A stretch of 64,000 nucleotides of DNA from Epiperipatus broadwayi (taxonomy: Eukaryota > Onychophora > Udeonychophora > Euonychophora > Peripatidae): assembly GCA_028023455.1 (NCBI GenBank), contig JAQFVV010000153.1, forward strand, positions 1,219,212 to 1,283,211, in the 5' to 3' direction. Every line of letters starts with the position of its first letter. Positions within the stretch are counted from its first letter, which is position 1. The translations under genes were made by a program, and so were the position numbers. Of the stretch, positions 11,746 to 23,930 are shown in pieces. The notes under the pieces are model-generated. The model ran no database searches. It was not told the origin of the DNA and worked only from the letters and a program-made list of their open reading frames with translations.

Positions 11746-12144
11746 AGATCTTTAAAATAACTTTAAAGTATCATTTTGATATATTGTTTTTACTTTTCTT
11801 TAAAGCTGGTTGAATTATAATCCACATTTTTTTAAAGTAAATGATGTATCTGACTTTACTGCACTAAAACAATAGCCATCATTTTCATATTATTTTTACT
11901 TTTTCCCTGCATCCATTAAACAAAAGTAATGCTCATTAGATTTTTATCTTGATAAAAGTCCAATTCCATTATCTTTAATGATATTACAATAAAGTAGTAA
12001 ATAATAAATCTCGACAAAAAAATGTTACCATAGCTACTTCTTACACTTCTTTGTATTGTTTCACTTTTGTTTTCGTTTTAAGTTTAATAGGAAAATTAAT
12101 TACCATGATAGTAAAACTTTTTATTGTATTTTAAATTTAAATTC

Positions 12145-12232
12145 AGAGTGGTCGAGAGGTCAGCGCGACTGCCTTGCACTAGCAGGCAGTTGCTCGGATT
12201 GCGGGTTCGCGTCCCGGCCGATGCTATGACAC
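12145..12232 (+). repeat. tRNA-derived SINE, subfamily 2
   Basis: Full head with an A-box-like GTGGTCGAGAGGTCAGC, a long variable-arm region GCAGGCAGTTGCTCGG, the B box GGGTTCGCGTCCC, and the 3' end GATGCTATGACA. The head is like a type II (Leu/Ser) tRNA. No target duplication is clear. Confidence 0.88.
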
Positions 12233-13235
12233 TTTAAAAATATATATATTTGACACAAATGTGCTTGCTCCATTTAATTAGAATCTGTTAAGTGTTTGTA
12301 TACATCCTAGTATCTAACTGATTAATTACTTGTAAAACTTCTACTGACTTCTCAATGTAGAATCATTCCAATTTCAAAATACAAAAATTATTTTATTGTA
12401 AAAGTCTCATTTTGTGACATCATTGTCGTTCCGATGCAAAAAGAAATTTTATAGCTAGTCCAGTACATGGTATATTAAATGGTTGAGCAAATACTAAAAG
12501 TATATCATTCTTTTTTTAATTGCTCTATTTCTATAATTTATATAATATCATCTTACCACAATTACCATCATCCATTTTAAATAAATACTTTAATAAATAC
12601 CCGTTATTATTAATTATACATTAAGTTATATATATATTATTTTTAGCCTAGAATTATTTTATCTTTTTTTCACATGTTTTATGCATATCTTTTAAGTAGA
12701 TGGGATAGAATATGAGTGCTAAATAAAACTAAAGGAAACTATTATTATATGCTGGAATTTCCGTATAATAATCTAGATAAATATTTCAGCTATAATGTAA
12801 ATGAAGTCATTTGATCTAGCAATTCACAATAGAACTTCTCTAGTTTTATCGTCAATTGCTGCATGGAAGTGATTTTAGTTTGCTTTTTCTAGTTTTAATT
12901 AACTGTCTGTGGCTTTAATTAAACCATAGCTAAAATATCCATTTAGATTATCAAAATTCCCATTTATGTTTAATCTTTACATCTGCAAGTCTGAGAAACT
13001 AATTTATTTCATATATATTTATCAAATAAATTTAAGTGATTTATTAAAAAAAATAAACGAGTGACGTTATTGCTCTGGAGTTTCATAAAAAGGCCAAGCA
13101 CCATGAGACGTTCCATGATGATTTTATCTCCAAAAACTGACACTCGACCACAGCGCTAAACTATGAAGAGTTTTAATGATATCAAATCTTCATTATTTTA
13201 TTGTTAGTCAAGTCATGATAAAAACTAGACTAAAA
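12233..13235. other. AT-rich non-coding stretch between two SINEs
   Basis: No gene or additional repeat recognised. Confidence 0.5.
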
Positions 13236-13246
13236 TATGTAAGACA

Positions 13247-13340
13247 TCAAGCATTGGTGGTCGAGAGGTCAGCTACAGCTGCTTTACAAGCAGTTGTCCC
13301 GGGTTTGCGGGTTCGCTTCCCGGCGGATGTTTATGACACA
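13247..13340 (+). repeat. tRNA-derived SINE, subfamily 2, with imperfect target duplication
   Basis: Same organisation as the copy at 12145: GGTGGTCGAGAGGTCAGC, then GCAGTTGTCCCGGG, the B box GGGTTCGCTTCCC, and an ATGACACA end. It is flanked by TATGTAAGACAT (13236-13247) and TATGTAACACAT (13344-13355), an 11-of-12 match that looks like an aged target-site duplication. Confidence 0.85.
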
Positions 13341-13355
13341 TGGTATGTAACACAT

Positions 13356-16075
13356 ATACACACAATTGAATCTGACTCATAGGTCAAGCCATCTCTGTTT
13401 TAACTGCCTTAAGGAATGTCTGATTTTCATACTAATATAAATACTTTATTTTTATTTAATAACTCTAATAATTTCTTTGATACTAAAATTTCAATATTTA
13501 ATTTAATAGGAATTATTTTAATAAAAACTGCAACCCCCCCCCCCCAATAACCTTGCACAATTAAATCTACATCTAAATATGTAAAAATAAATTGTTACGA
13601 TATAAATATATCAAATAAATTTACAGTGTTATAAAACCTGGCACCTTCTGAAATATTATTTTAAGTTAATGTTGCAAAGATATTATATGTATTGTGTCTA
13701 TTTTAATTTATACTTCTAGATTTAGTTTAATTAAATTATTTTATACTTACTTTAATGAAAAAAACTACTTTTGTAAAAAAAATAAGTAAATAAATAAATA
13801 AAATAAAAATATACTCAAAAAAGATTTATATGTCTAGAAATTAAATAATACGTATAGTGTACACCTGGTCAATAATGCTACTTCGCTCTAATTTATAAAA
13901 AGACTCACCATCGCCAAAGAATTAGATCACCAGGACTATAAAAAATAGGAAAAAGGGGGGAGGGAAGGGAAAGGAAAAAGAGATGAAAAGTGTACCCATT
14001 AATATATGTAAATTGTTATAAACTGATGTAACGATCAGGAGAATGGTAAGCCCTGATCAAAAATTGTTATTTTCCTTTTTCTTTCTTTTTTTTTCTTCCT
14101 TTTTTTTGTACATTTATAAACCAATAAAGCCTATTGAAACTAAGTTTTAAAAAATCAAATATAAATACTTATTTCTTCTGCAAAATGAATTATAAAAATC
14201 AAATATTTAATACATATTTAACTCCAACATCGGTCCAAAACTGTAGAACTCTTTAATGTTTTTAGTTTGATTATCTCAAGGATGGTAACAACGTTACTTA
14301 ATTGTGGAATAATACAACATGTTAGAATTAGTTGTGATGGAATATCAATTCGTATTGATAAAGGTAGTTGATATTTATGAAAAATTGTATACAAATAAAA
14401 TATGAATATTGCAGTGACTATGAACTAGCAGTTATATGCTTCATGAGCAGAATATTTATTTTCATGCTGAAATTGATGATTACCAGTAATGCAAATTTTA
14501 TGATAGCAAGATATCATATAATAACCATAAAACGTGGATATTTGATAATTGTAAATGTGTTGTAGAAGAGTTTATATTGGTAATCATCAAAGATGGAATT
14601 TTACCATCGATAAAATATAATGATGAAACTGATATAATTTAGCAGCCATCATAGTGTTGTTGTTTTTTTTTTTTTTGGTCCGACTTATATTCTGCATGAA
14701 TGCATCACCTTGACAGTCTATTTAAATATTTTAGAGCATCAGATTCATCTCATTGTTCAGACAATTCTCCATGTAACAGTTTCATTTCGTATAACGATAA
14801 CAGATCACATAATCGATTATTAGTTTTACAAATATGAAAATGATGTAACACTTCTCCCAATCATCTAATTTAAATATACTGAGTTTTATTGTACCATTCT
14901 TAAACAAAAAGAGAAAGACATTAACTATTCCATATGAAAAACGGCCAAATAATTTTTTAGCTACTATTCAAATATTATTTAATTTCATCTCATATAATAT
15001 ACAAGCAGTTCTTAGTTGAATAGTGAGCTACACGCCCCATTAATAAAAAACTGTTCCTGTTAATTTGTCTAGCCCTTATATACCTATAGTTTTCGTTCTA
15101 GTTCATATATTAAATTATTATTCCAAATTAAAATGTTTACTTTATAATTTTATCATCGACAACAAAAGCAATTGGTGAGCTACTTCGCAATTTTGTCAGT
15201 CTCTCTAAATAAAACTAATATATATATATTCCTATATTCATGTTTAAATTAAAACGCTCAATGTATTACTTTTTATTCTCTTTCAACTAGTGTTGTTTTT
15301 AGTGAACATTATAAAGGTTTTGTTGGCTATTTTTATTTTTACCATCAATCATAATTTCAAATGATAAAAAAAAAATACATGTATTGCTGATTAATCTTAT
15401 TTTTAAAGATAAAATTTCTACCAAATTGATTTGACGAGTTCTTTTAAATAATGTTGTTGCTCAAATTAGATGTAAAGAAGAAAAACGAAAAGTCTGAAAA
15501 TTATAACTGATTTTGAATTTAACAAAAGCTCAACTACAGCCGCCATGTTTTCCATGCTATCATTTCTGCGGCTTCTCCGATTACAATAGCAGAGCGAAGA
15601 GCGAGATGAGAAAGTAGGTAATCAGTGATATGAGGCATTTTTAATAGTATTAAAATGATTGGAAATCAGATCCATTTCTTGTCAATCTTCATTAGCTTAA
15701 TTGCCAAAGTAAACCAAAGAATCCTAAGAAAGGCTTTCACATCTTGGCTAAACAAATAATCTATCCAAAAACTCCGCTAATCATTTTATATTTATGTTAA
15801 ATATCAAACTTTAATTTAGATGTTTGTATTTATTTTTTTTTCAATTCATTATAATCAATTATTAAAACTTTTTTTATTATAACAAAATGGTCAATTTGAT
15901 TTTTTTAATGATGTAATTAAAAATATAATTACATATGTACTTATGTATATGCAGTATATCAATTTTTCCCTAGACGATTCTTTTTAAAAAAAAAAAAATA
16001 TTTGAATTAAATCACTGGATATTTCTCATACAGGAATTTTTTTATAGGGTGATATATATATATGTTAAACTAATA
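13356..16075. other. AT-rich non-coding stretch
   Basis: About 2.7 kb with no gene recognised. It contains a C-run at 13533-13543, a purine-rich tract at 13946-13985, and T-runs at 14090-14107 and 14662-14677. I found no convincing repeat partner elsewhere in the window. Confidence 0.5.
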
Positions 16076-16131
16076 AGTGAATCGTTAGTGTAGCGCATAT
16101 CTAAGATCAGGTATTCGAACCCCAGCAGAAA
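16076..16131 (+). repeat. Possible tRNA-like / SINE relic
   Basis: Contains GAATCGTTAGTGTAGCGCA (A-box-like) and GGTATTCGAACCCC (B-box-like) about 30 bp apart. It differs from the seven SINE copies described here and has no partner in the window. It is too short between the boxes to be a tRNA gene. Confidence 0.35.
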
Positions 16132-17090
16132 AACATGGAAATTGAAAACTTTTTCAAGAACCAATTAGGTTTAGCGTTTGTTTTCAGATAGCCAGTCTGT
16201 AGCTAATCTGCTAATCATCATTATTGGTAAATTGTACACGCACATATAACTATGTGTCATACAGAGAAGAAAAATTCGATGATAATAATAATATTATTAT
16301 TATTTAGTTGAACTTGTTTTCGGTATACCACCCTCATAGTTAACAAAAAGTAAATTGACAAGAGAAAATTAGTCAACTCTCTCCATTCAACAATTATCAA
16401 GCATGGTAAGTAATATAATTTTCATTATGATGAGCTGTTGGAAAAATTCTGGACTGTAATAGGTTCTTTAAATACTTTTCGTCTATACCTTTGTAAATAT
16501 TAAATCGGTAAGAAGAACATTAAAAAAGTTTTCAAATAAAAAGTATTTCTCATAAATGAATCGGAGTTTCGAAAATGTGAAGAAAAAATATCAATGCGTA
16601 AAACTACCATACATACACTGCATCTGTTAGTTTTAGAGGTTATTTCTTCATCATAAAGTTAGCTTTCCACTTTTGAGGAGATTTGTTATAGCCTTGGATA
16701 TCCCAATTTTTTTAAGACTTGCAACAGTTTTGTCCGTTTTCGATCCAAATATTAAAAGGTTGTTTGTGTCAATGACTTTTTTCACCCTGGAGAGCTTCTT
16801 CAGAATGTGATTCAAAAAGTGCCTTAATTTCATCAAAAACCATTTAAACTGCAACGATTGTGTGAAATAATATGTAAATTGCTAGTATTAATTAAGTTTA
16901 AAAAACACACTTTGATTATAGATAGTCTAGTGAAGGTAGAGAATATGTATTCCCTGACTCTAAAGTTACTTTTATATTTATAAGGACTGAATTAAAATGT
17001 TTTTTTTATTGTTTAGAAATAAAATTTAAAAATTATTTATTAACTGACATACAGGCTTATTAAATACCTGTATCAATATATGTAATATAT
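16132..17090. other. Non-coding stretch
   Basis: Holds a 67-codon minus-strand frame (16651-16854) of ordinary amino-acid composition (it includes KKIGISKAITNLL) that I do not recognise. No other feature seen. Confidence 0.4.
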
Positions 17091-17200
17091 AGGGTATATG
17101 AGCACAAACTTTTACATGACCCACCACTGTCCACTCTATCTCATAAGACTCATACACTAGAACACATATATGTTAAAAAGATAAATAATCATCAATAGTA
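17091..17200 (-). mobile_element. Retrozyme-like family A, copy b (truncated)
   Basis: Minus-strand copy that keeps the region from just downstream of the hammerhead cleavage site to the B-box area. The ribozyme core is absent; the end falls near the expected cleavage site. Confidence 0.6.
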
Positions 17201-18005
17201 TATAAAAAAATAAAATGAAAATATTAGTTATTCCTTACACACAAAAAATAGTTATAATATTGCTATAATTAAAGAAATAAAAATAATATATAATGCAAAG
17301 GGCAATATAAAAAGATGAAAAATGTTTATTCTGAATATTATAATATTGCATATACTTTACAAATCAATGGCAGTCGACTATTTGATAATAGTAAAGACGG
17401 GATTAATAAAGTATGAATAAAATTATTTGTCTTTATGAAATGTTATATAAACAACGTATAAAGAAGTTAAGGAATATAAAAATATTTAAAAAATATTTTT
17501 TAAGACAAATAGAATATCTGGAGTTCTGTAAAATGTACACAAAAAATTATTATTAATATAAGAAAGTATAACTGTCAATTGACAAAAAAAGACTATAGAA
17601 GCGAATAAATGTTTTAAAATTATAAATGAATATCTTGATATGATACTAGAAGCAAAATTATTTCAGCAATAAAAGAAAAGGTGAAGCTATTATTATAAAG
17701 AAAAAAGACATCATGAACAGAAGAGTTCTATAATCAATTATATAGTAATAAAGAACAAGAAAACAAGATAACCTCTATGTTTATTACATCTTCTAAACTG
17801 CTAAATATTTTAAATGAAGAGTTGAAACTTGCAGTTAATCTAAAAAGAGAAAAGTTCCAATGAATGACAGAATTATTATTGATATCCGTAAAAGAAAAGA
17901 TGAAGAAAGAAAAAATTATTGGAAAAATTGCATACCAAGTATCTAAATGATAAAGATATACCAGATAATTGTAATAATGTTGTAGTGATATCTATATTTT
18001 AAATA
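17201..18005. other. A-rich non-coding stretch upstream of LINE relic
   Basis: A-rich on the plus strand. It may include further decayed LINE sequence, but I cannot align it with confidence. Confidence 0.4.
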
Positions 18006-19190
18006 ACCTAATAAAGAATATGTTATAAATTACTGAACTATCAGTCATTTATCAATTATAATTTCAGAAATTTGGAATTCAAATTAACTATAAAACAAAC
18101 TTACTTTAAAAGTGTTTTTAGCAGAATAGGCCAAATTCATGTATTGAGATAAGTTGTAGAAAGGGTCAATGAATATGAGTATTATGCTATGAATTTATAA
18201 ACTATAAAAATGTACTGCATTCCATAAATATTTCTAACAAAGATTGAAGCTTTCAACTATCAAGATATAGACCTAAAATAGTGTGTCATATTCTAAAGAA
18301 TATTTACAAAAATGCAGCAATACTGATCAGATTGCAAATATGGTGACACTAAGATTAAAATTGAAAAGGTCTGTACTTTTTTCAGTTTTGCAAAAAATAT
18401 TTTTGTAGAGGAAAATGAGAAGTTGAGAGAATAAAAATAAATGGAGAGTATTTAATTCATCTAGATTTTGCAGATGATGCAATTGTTTTTGAAATAATGC
18501 TTCTAGAATTTCAAGAAATGTTGCAAAAATGGTCATGGGAAAGCAAGGAAATAGGTCTAAAGATAAATACTAAAAAGATTAAAGTAAAGTCCAGTGTGTT
18601 TTCTCAGCTGAAGAAATAACAAGATTGATAATAATGAATTTTAAAAAGTTAACTACAAATATGTCAGTCCAATTATTAATACTGATTGAACATAATGGAT
18701 GAAATTAATCACAGAATTAAACTTGAATATAATGTATTTGATAGAAAAAATTTAATATTAAGATGAATTATGCATTTATTTGAAAAAAAAATTTGTTAAT
18801 AGATGTTTTTTATTAGTTGTTATTTATGGATCTGAAACTTGGATGCATAATAAGAAAGCAGTAGAAGACTTCAGATTACTCACTGAAGTAAAGAGATATG
18901 TGTATTTGGAATAACAAGAAAGATTGAAAATGGAAATATTTGAATCAAAGAACAAATAAGGTGTTATTAACATAACTGAAAAAAATTAAGAGACTGAAAT
19001 GGAGTTGGTATAAATATATTACTAAAAGATGATAATAGATAAACAGTTGAATTTTTAAACTGGATCCCAAAATATTGTAAAAGAAATAGCAAGATAGCAC
19101 ATGTGAAATGAATGAATGAAATATAACAGTTTGATGGTGTGATGAGGAGAAAAACTAAATTAATATGATCAAAATACAAAAATTAAAATT
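18006..19190 (+). pseudogene. LINE (RTE/BovB-like) reverse transcriptase, decayed
   Basis: Decayed reverse transcriptase and C-terminal domain of a non-LTR retrotransposon, which copies element RNA at the nicked target. Readable blocks, in order: LRQVVERVNEYE (a degraded L-R-Q-I-I-E-K), INYKN..HSI (F-I-D-Y-x-K-A-F-D-S), VCHILKNIYKNAAILIRL, NGEYLIHLDFADDAIVFE (the F-A-D-D catalytic motif, intact), MLQKWS..SKEIGLKIN with KKIK after it, DEINHRIK, and LVVIYGSETW. The final part has LKWSW-type residues and matches the tail at 27715-27960. The first catalytic Asp region is lost, and there are many stops and frameshifts. It is in the same orientation as the endonuclease relic at 4.4 kb but probably a separate insertion. 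Confidence 0.78.
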
Positions 19191-19442
19191 ACTTATTTTA
19201 AGAGAATAAAAAGAATGATAACCTAACATGTACCAGTAGCATCAGCAATCACTCACAAACAAGTAAGCCAGATAAAAGACAAAACAAAATATTACTGTTA
19301 TTAATAATAATATACTAAAAATGCATTGACTAAAAACACACACACAAAAAAATAAATATGCTAATTTTAAACTATACCATTTACATTAACCATAATAATT
19401 AAAAAGAAAGAAATTCTATCGTTAATATATGCACTGCACTGA

Positions 19443-19728
19443 TATTATTATAGCTCAACGATGTCATGTTGAATACTGAGGATACTCTCAAACTCAAACA
19501 CAAGATAGATACTTTTGAAAAGATAAGAATGATGTCTTATCTTTAAACCTACATTCTAATTATATAGGCAATCTGAAGCATCTTAGTTTGAGAGTGTGAA
19601 GAATGTAATTTTGAAGTTAAGACACCCACTATTGTCTTTTCAAAAGTCTCTATCTTGTGTTCGAATTTGAGAGTATCCTCAGTGACTTAACATGACATCC
19701 TTCAGTTATTATAAGATTAATATAGGGC
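19443..19728. mobile_element. MITE-like inverted-repeat element
   Basis: The left arm (19459-19522) and right arm (19644-19709) are inverted copies: GATGTCATGTTGAATACTGA on the left, with a complementary right end. The arms share GAGGATACTCTCAAA and ACACAAGATAGA. There is no frame in the 120-bp centre. Weaker similarity extends the arms by about 15 bp each. Confidence 0.65.
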
Positions 19729-20591
19729 ATGTAATAAAGGAGGAAATCCTTTCTCTTTAATTACATATGATTTCTGCTTAATAAATAGATTTGAATATTA
19801 ACTATAATAAATAAATATGTATTTTAAACAATAGGTATTTACAGTATTTAACATCTTCCTTACCTCCATTTAAAGATGCAGTATTATGTGTTACATGTTG
19901 TTTAGGTCTTAATTACTGTACGTTTAATTTTTTGAATTTCGAGGTAAATTATTCAGATTCAAAATCTAAAATCGTTCAATAGTCTCAGTTAAAAATGTAA
20001 AGCTTGTTATGGATAATGTAAATGTTATGTCTTAAAATTTCTATAATTATTTCGTATTTTGTATAACTTCTAGATTATTAAATAGCTTAAAGCTCCTAAA
20101 ATAAACATGTGTTTATTTTCTTTTTCCTTTTTGTATTTTAATCAATTTAATTCAGTTTTGTTATATTGTTATTTTTGATTATTATATGCAATACTATAAT
20201 TTTATTTTTTGAGAATTACTTTGCAATTTATCAAAAAATTTCATTAATATTTTATCTATTTGTTTAATTTTTTGATTCTCTATAAAGTCTTGACCTCATT
20301 GAATCCTTTCCGTTAAATTGTGTCCTTAGTCATTTTGTTTGGATTTGCTTAAATAGGTTAACATTTTTTTTAATTTAATTTTTTAACTGCAAACATATAG
20401 TGTAATAATGATTCTTATTAAAATTTATGAAGAATCATTTTGACGTCTTCTGAAGAGGGGGGGGGTAGAACTGTTAATATTAAACGGTTTTTTCATTGTA
20501 TAGTTTAAAATAAGAAATAGGAAATATTTATAAAAACATATTACTTGTATAATATTATTTGCTTGCACAATATATTTTTTAATTTAATTGT
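19729..20591. other. AT-rich non-coding stretch
   Basis: No gene seen. A G-run lies at 20457-20465. Confidence 0.5.
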
Positions 20592-20875
20592 AGGGGGTTT
20601 GAACACAGACTTTCAAACTCCTTTCAGCTATCCATTCTATTTTATACAACAGATATACATGACCACATACATGTAAAAAAGATAAATAATCTCCAATATA
20701 CGTATTTCGGGATGTTTTAGACCAACTGATAAGTGCTGGTTTAGCAAGTAATATGTAGATTAGAGATCATTTGTCATTTACACATGTATGAAGTCATGTA
20801 TATCAGTTGTATGAGATAGAATATATAGCTGAAGGAAGTTTGAAAGTCTGTGTTCAAATCTTTTATATTTACATC
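20592..20875. mobile_element. Retrozyme-like family A, copy c (head-to-head pair)
   Basis: The left arm (20592-20711) is a minus-strand copy that ends inside the hammerhead at GAAATACGTAT. The right arm (20719-20875) is a plus-strand copy that starts at ACCAACTGATAAGTGCTGG, also inside the hammerhead. Both arms then run outward through the B box (GTTTGAACACAG; TGTGTTCAAATC). The inversion point lies within the ribozyme. The CTGATAA box and AGCAAGTAAT are degenerate. Confidence 0.65.
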
Positions 20876-21061
20876 TAAACTCCAAGTATATAAATTATAT
20901 TTGTATTCAAATATTTTAATGTAATAAATATTTTTTATTATAATAATTTTTACTGGGTTTTTTTACATTATACTGTATATTAACGGCAGTGCCTTGCATT
21001 TTAATGAGAGAAGTATCTTACTTTATATGCTATAATAAATTATTTTAAGAATGAATTAAAT

Positions 21062-21297
21062 GATGGCAAATTGTCCACAATGAAGTTCAAATGTTATCAC
21101 GTGTTTGTAGTAGTTTGTTTAGAAAAGGCATGCATACATATACTATTTAAATAGAATACTAACGTTAGATATATTTGAAATATCTTAAAAAATCTTCTAT
21201 TCCTTATAACATGTTTTCCATACATTGAATTAATATATGCATTATGTGGATTAAATTACATGAATGTCAAATTTGAACACCAAAAATTACAGTACCT
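21062..21297 (+). repeat. Local direct duplication, copy 1
   Basis: Similar to 21724-21955. Shared blocks include TTTGTTTAGAA, CATGCATACATA, AAAAAATCTTCTATT and GCATTATGTGGATTAAATTA. No coding signal. Confidence 0.6.
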
Positions 21298-21723
21298 GGT
21301 GTGAATGTATGAACTTTAATAGCAGAGTTTTTCATTTTATTGATAAAGTTATAAGATAATATTTGAATGACTTTATGACATTCCTAAAATTTTCTGAATC
21401 TTTATTGTATTTCTCCTGCTCATAGGATGTGATTAAAACTCTCAAAAATAATTCAAAGTTGCAGAGATAATACTTTTAGTTTATAAATACTGACTCCTAA
21501 AGTAAAATATATTATATCATTAGCTTGTAAATACTATATTATATTATCTCTCCATTTATATTCAGTAGAAATAAGTAAAATATAATGTATATACATATAA
21601 TTCACAAAATCCTCCAGAAGATTGAAAATGTCACTATTTCTGAAAACTTTAAATTTTTACTTTTTTTTACTAATTATTAAAAATAGTTTCAATGCAATCT
21701 ACAGAACCTTTTTTCCTAAGCTT

Positions 21724-21955
21724 ATTACTTTTAATAAACATGCAGATAAAATGTTAACCCGCGTTTATAATAGTTTGTTTAGAAGGAGACATGCATACAT
21801 AGAATACTAACATCAAATATCGTAAATATTTTGAATATCTTTAAAAAATCTTCTATTTGTTATTACATTTTTTTTCTACACATTAATTGAACTAATACAT
21901 GCATTATGTGGATTAAATTACATAAATGTCAAATTTGAACACTAGAAATGACAGG
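21724..21955 (+). repeat. Local direct duplication, copy 2
   Basis: Partner of 21062-21297. A family A element starts directly after it, at 21963. Confidence 0.6.
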
Positions 21956-21962
21956 ATTGGGT

Positions 21963-22092
21963 GAAATACACATATTGGAGATCATTTATCTTTTTCACAT
22001 GTATGTTGTCGTATGCATCAGGTTGTATGAAATAGAGTAGGCAGCTGAACGGAGAATGGAGCTTGAAAGTCTGTGTTCAAATTCCTTATTAA
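21963..22092 (+). mobile_element. Retrozyme-like family A, copy d (5'-truncated)
   Basis: Starts with GAAATACACATATTGGAGAT, the 3' third of the hammerhead, and runs through the A-box-like GCAGCTGAACGG and the B-box-like GTTCAAATTCC. Helix II and the CTGATGA box are absent. Confidence 0.65.
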
Positions 22093-23000
22093 AATTTTTT
22101 CATAAGACTGATGATCTTATATCCAAATCAATTAAATAATTTAAATACTGATTGAATTAACCTTTTTTTCATAGCATCTGTAAGCATACCATATGAGCAA
22201 GTTAAATCTAATACCATTTTATTCATTATATATTCTATATTTTCCAGTTTATGTAATATCAATTTTTGCTTCTTTCAGTAATCATGATGATAAAGTAATA
22301 TTGTTTTTTAACAATGCATTAACATTTATAACATATTTTGTGGAAGTTGCTACTATCTATCTTATATATACACATGAGAAGCTTACAAGTTTACTTACAG
22401 ATTTTACATCATTTTTAAGATTGTTACTCTTGATATTTCATTTCTTATTATTAATAATATCATTATTATTTTATGTGGCAATTGATTTCTTATTTTTATC
22501 TTTTTTTTTGTTTGTTTTAATAATGAGATCTCATCTATTTATCTTCACTTTTTTTTTTTAAATTTTGATGAAGCTCTCTAACATGATTTATTTTTGTTAC
22601 ATAGTAAGTTTTTTTTTTTAAAAAAAAAAAACTAAATGAGTTTTATAAATCAGCATTTATTTTTATAGCGTCTGTATACAATTGTAATTACATTCATATC
22701 GGCCTTTCAAGCCAAATTGTGCAAACGCTTGAGTTTTGTATATATTTTATGAAAATAAGTGCCCATGCTGAGAAAATAGTACGTTTACTATTGATTTAAA
22801 AACTGCAGTTATTTTCATTTTTTTTTCTATTACAAGACTCAAACTTGATAAAATATATTGGCCACTTTGGTCATTATTTCGTCAGTTTGATACAAATGGG
22901 ACATATATGGTGGCAGAAATCCATTGTGAACTTTTTCCAGAAACTATCCAGCTCTATAAATACAATTAATAATAGTTTAGTTATATTCTTACTATTAATT

Positions 23001-23002
<2 letters not shown>
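22093..23002. other. AT-rich non-coding stretch
   Basis: Contains a 122-codon plus-strand frame (22193-22561) made almost entirely of Phe, Leu, Ile, Tyr and Ser, as expected from T-rich DNA. I do not accept it as a gene. Confidence 0.5.

Positions 23003-23080
<78 letters not shown>
23003..23080. repeat. (TA)n microsatellite
   Basis: About 39 TA units without interruption. Confidence 0.95.
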
Positions 23081-23082
<2 letters not shown>

Positions 23083-23832
23083 TGTAGATCTTATTTTATC
23101 TATAGGCTTTGAAGACATTTCGGATAGATGTAATGTTTCTTTGTGCTGGCTTGTATAAACTGTTTTGCATATTTCTAATTTATATTCAATATCATAGTTT
23201 TTAATTCCAGATTTATTTATTTATTTGCAATTGGAGACCTTTATTTAATCTCAAACTTCCATGATGTTTCTAATGGCTAATCATTCATTTATTTTTAATT
23301 ATAGTTTATATTTTTGGTTACTTATTAATTATATATATATACTTTTTCCTTTTTTCTCTCTGATATAAATAAATTTATATTATTTCATAGGGAAGATTGG
23401 GGGGGGGGGAGCTTTTATTATCAGTAATTTGATTATTTCTCTCCCAATTCTTTATATTTCTTATGCATCTAATTTTGCTTTTATAATTAGGCTGTTTTGT
23501 TGTTGTTGTTTTTTTGTTTTGTTTTTTATTTATTAAAAAACTTTGCAATAATTTGAAAGAAGACGAAGTCCATCATTGAGAAGGTTGCCCGTTGTCCCAA
23601 TAATGAATTTGAACAACCTGAAAAAAAAGCTCATTCCGAAAAATGTTATATATCAATATTAGGAATTGACGTTGACTTGATAATAATGATAATAGCTTTC
23701 ATATATATTTCAGCATTTCTGATAAATTATTATATTCGATTTTTTTTTTTTTTGTTTTTATACTCTCTAACATAAGTTATCTGTCTTTTACTCACCTATA
23801 AAAAAGTTATTTGGCTTTATTATGTTTTTCTA
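23081..23832. other. AT-rich non-coding stretch
   Basis: No gene seen. A G-run lies at 23400-23410. Confidence 0.5.
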
Positions 23833-23930
23833 TGTCATAGCATCGGCCGGGACGCGAACCCACAACCGTCTGCAACCAACTACTTGCTTGCAAGGCAGCT
23901 GCGATGACCTCTCGGCTAACAACGCTTGAT
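23833..23930 (-). repeat. tRNA-derived SINE, subfamily 1, full length
   Basis: The minus strand carries the A-box region (GCCGAGAGGTCATCGCAGC), the subfamily-specific GGTTGCAGACGGTTG, the B box GGGTTCGCGTCCC and a GATGCTATGACA end. No target duplication visible. Confidence 0.88.

Noticed and set aside
12145-12232. tRNA gene with long variable arm
   Set aside because: The A and B boxes are good, but the same segment with the same non-tRNA 3' end recurs seven times, twice with target duplications, so it is a SINE.
16651-16854. Minus-strand 67-codon frame with CTGAAGA...GAAA inside, hammerhead-like
   Set aside because: Helix II would need two wobble pairs and helix I does not pair. The motif is likely chance within a lysine-rich frame. 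The frame itself matches nothing I know.
22193-22561. A 122-codon hydrophobic frame resembling a membrane protein
   Set aside because: The composition (Phe, Leu, Ile, Tyr) is what T-rich DNA gives in any open frame. No conserved motif, and no splice or start context.
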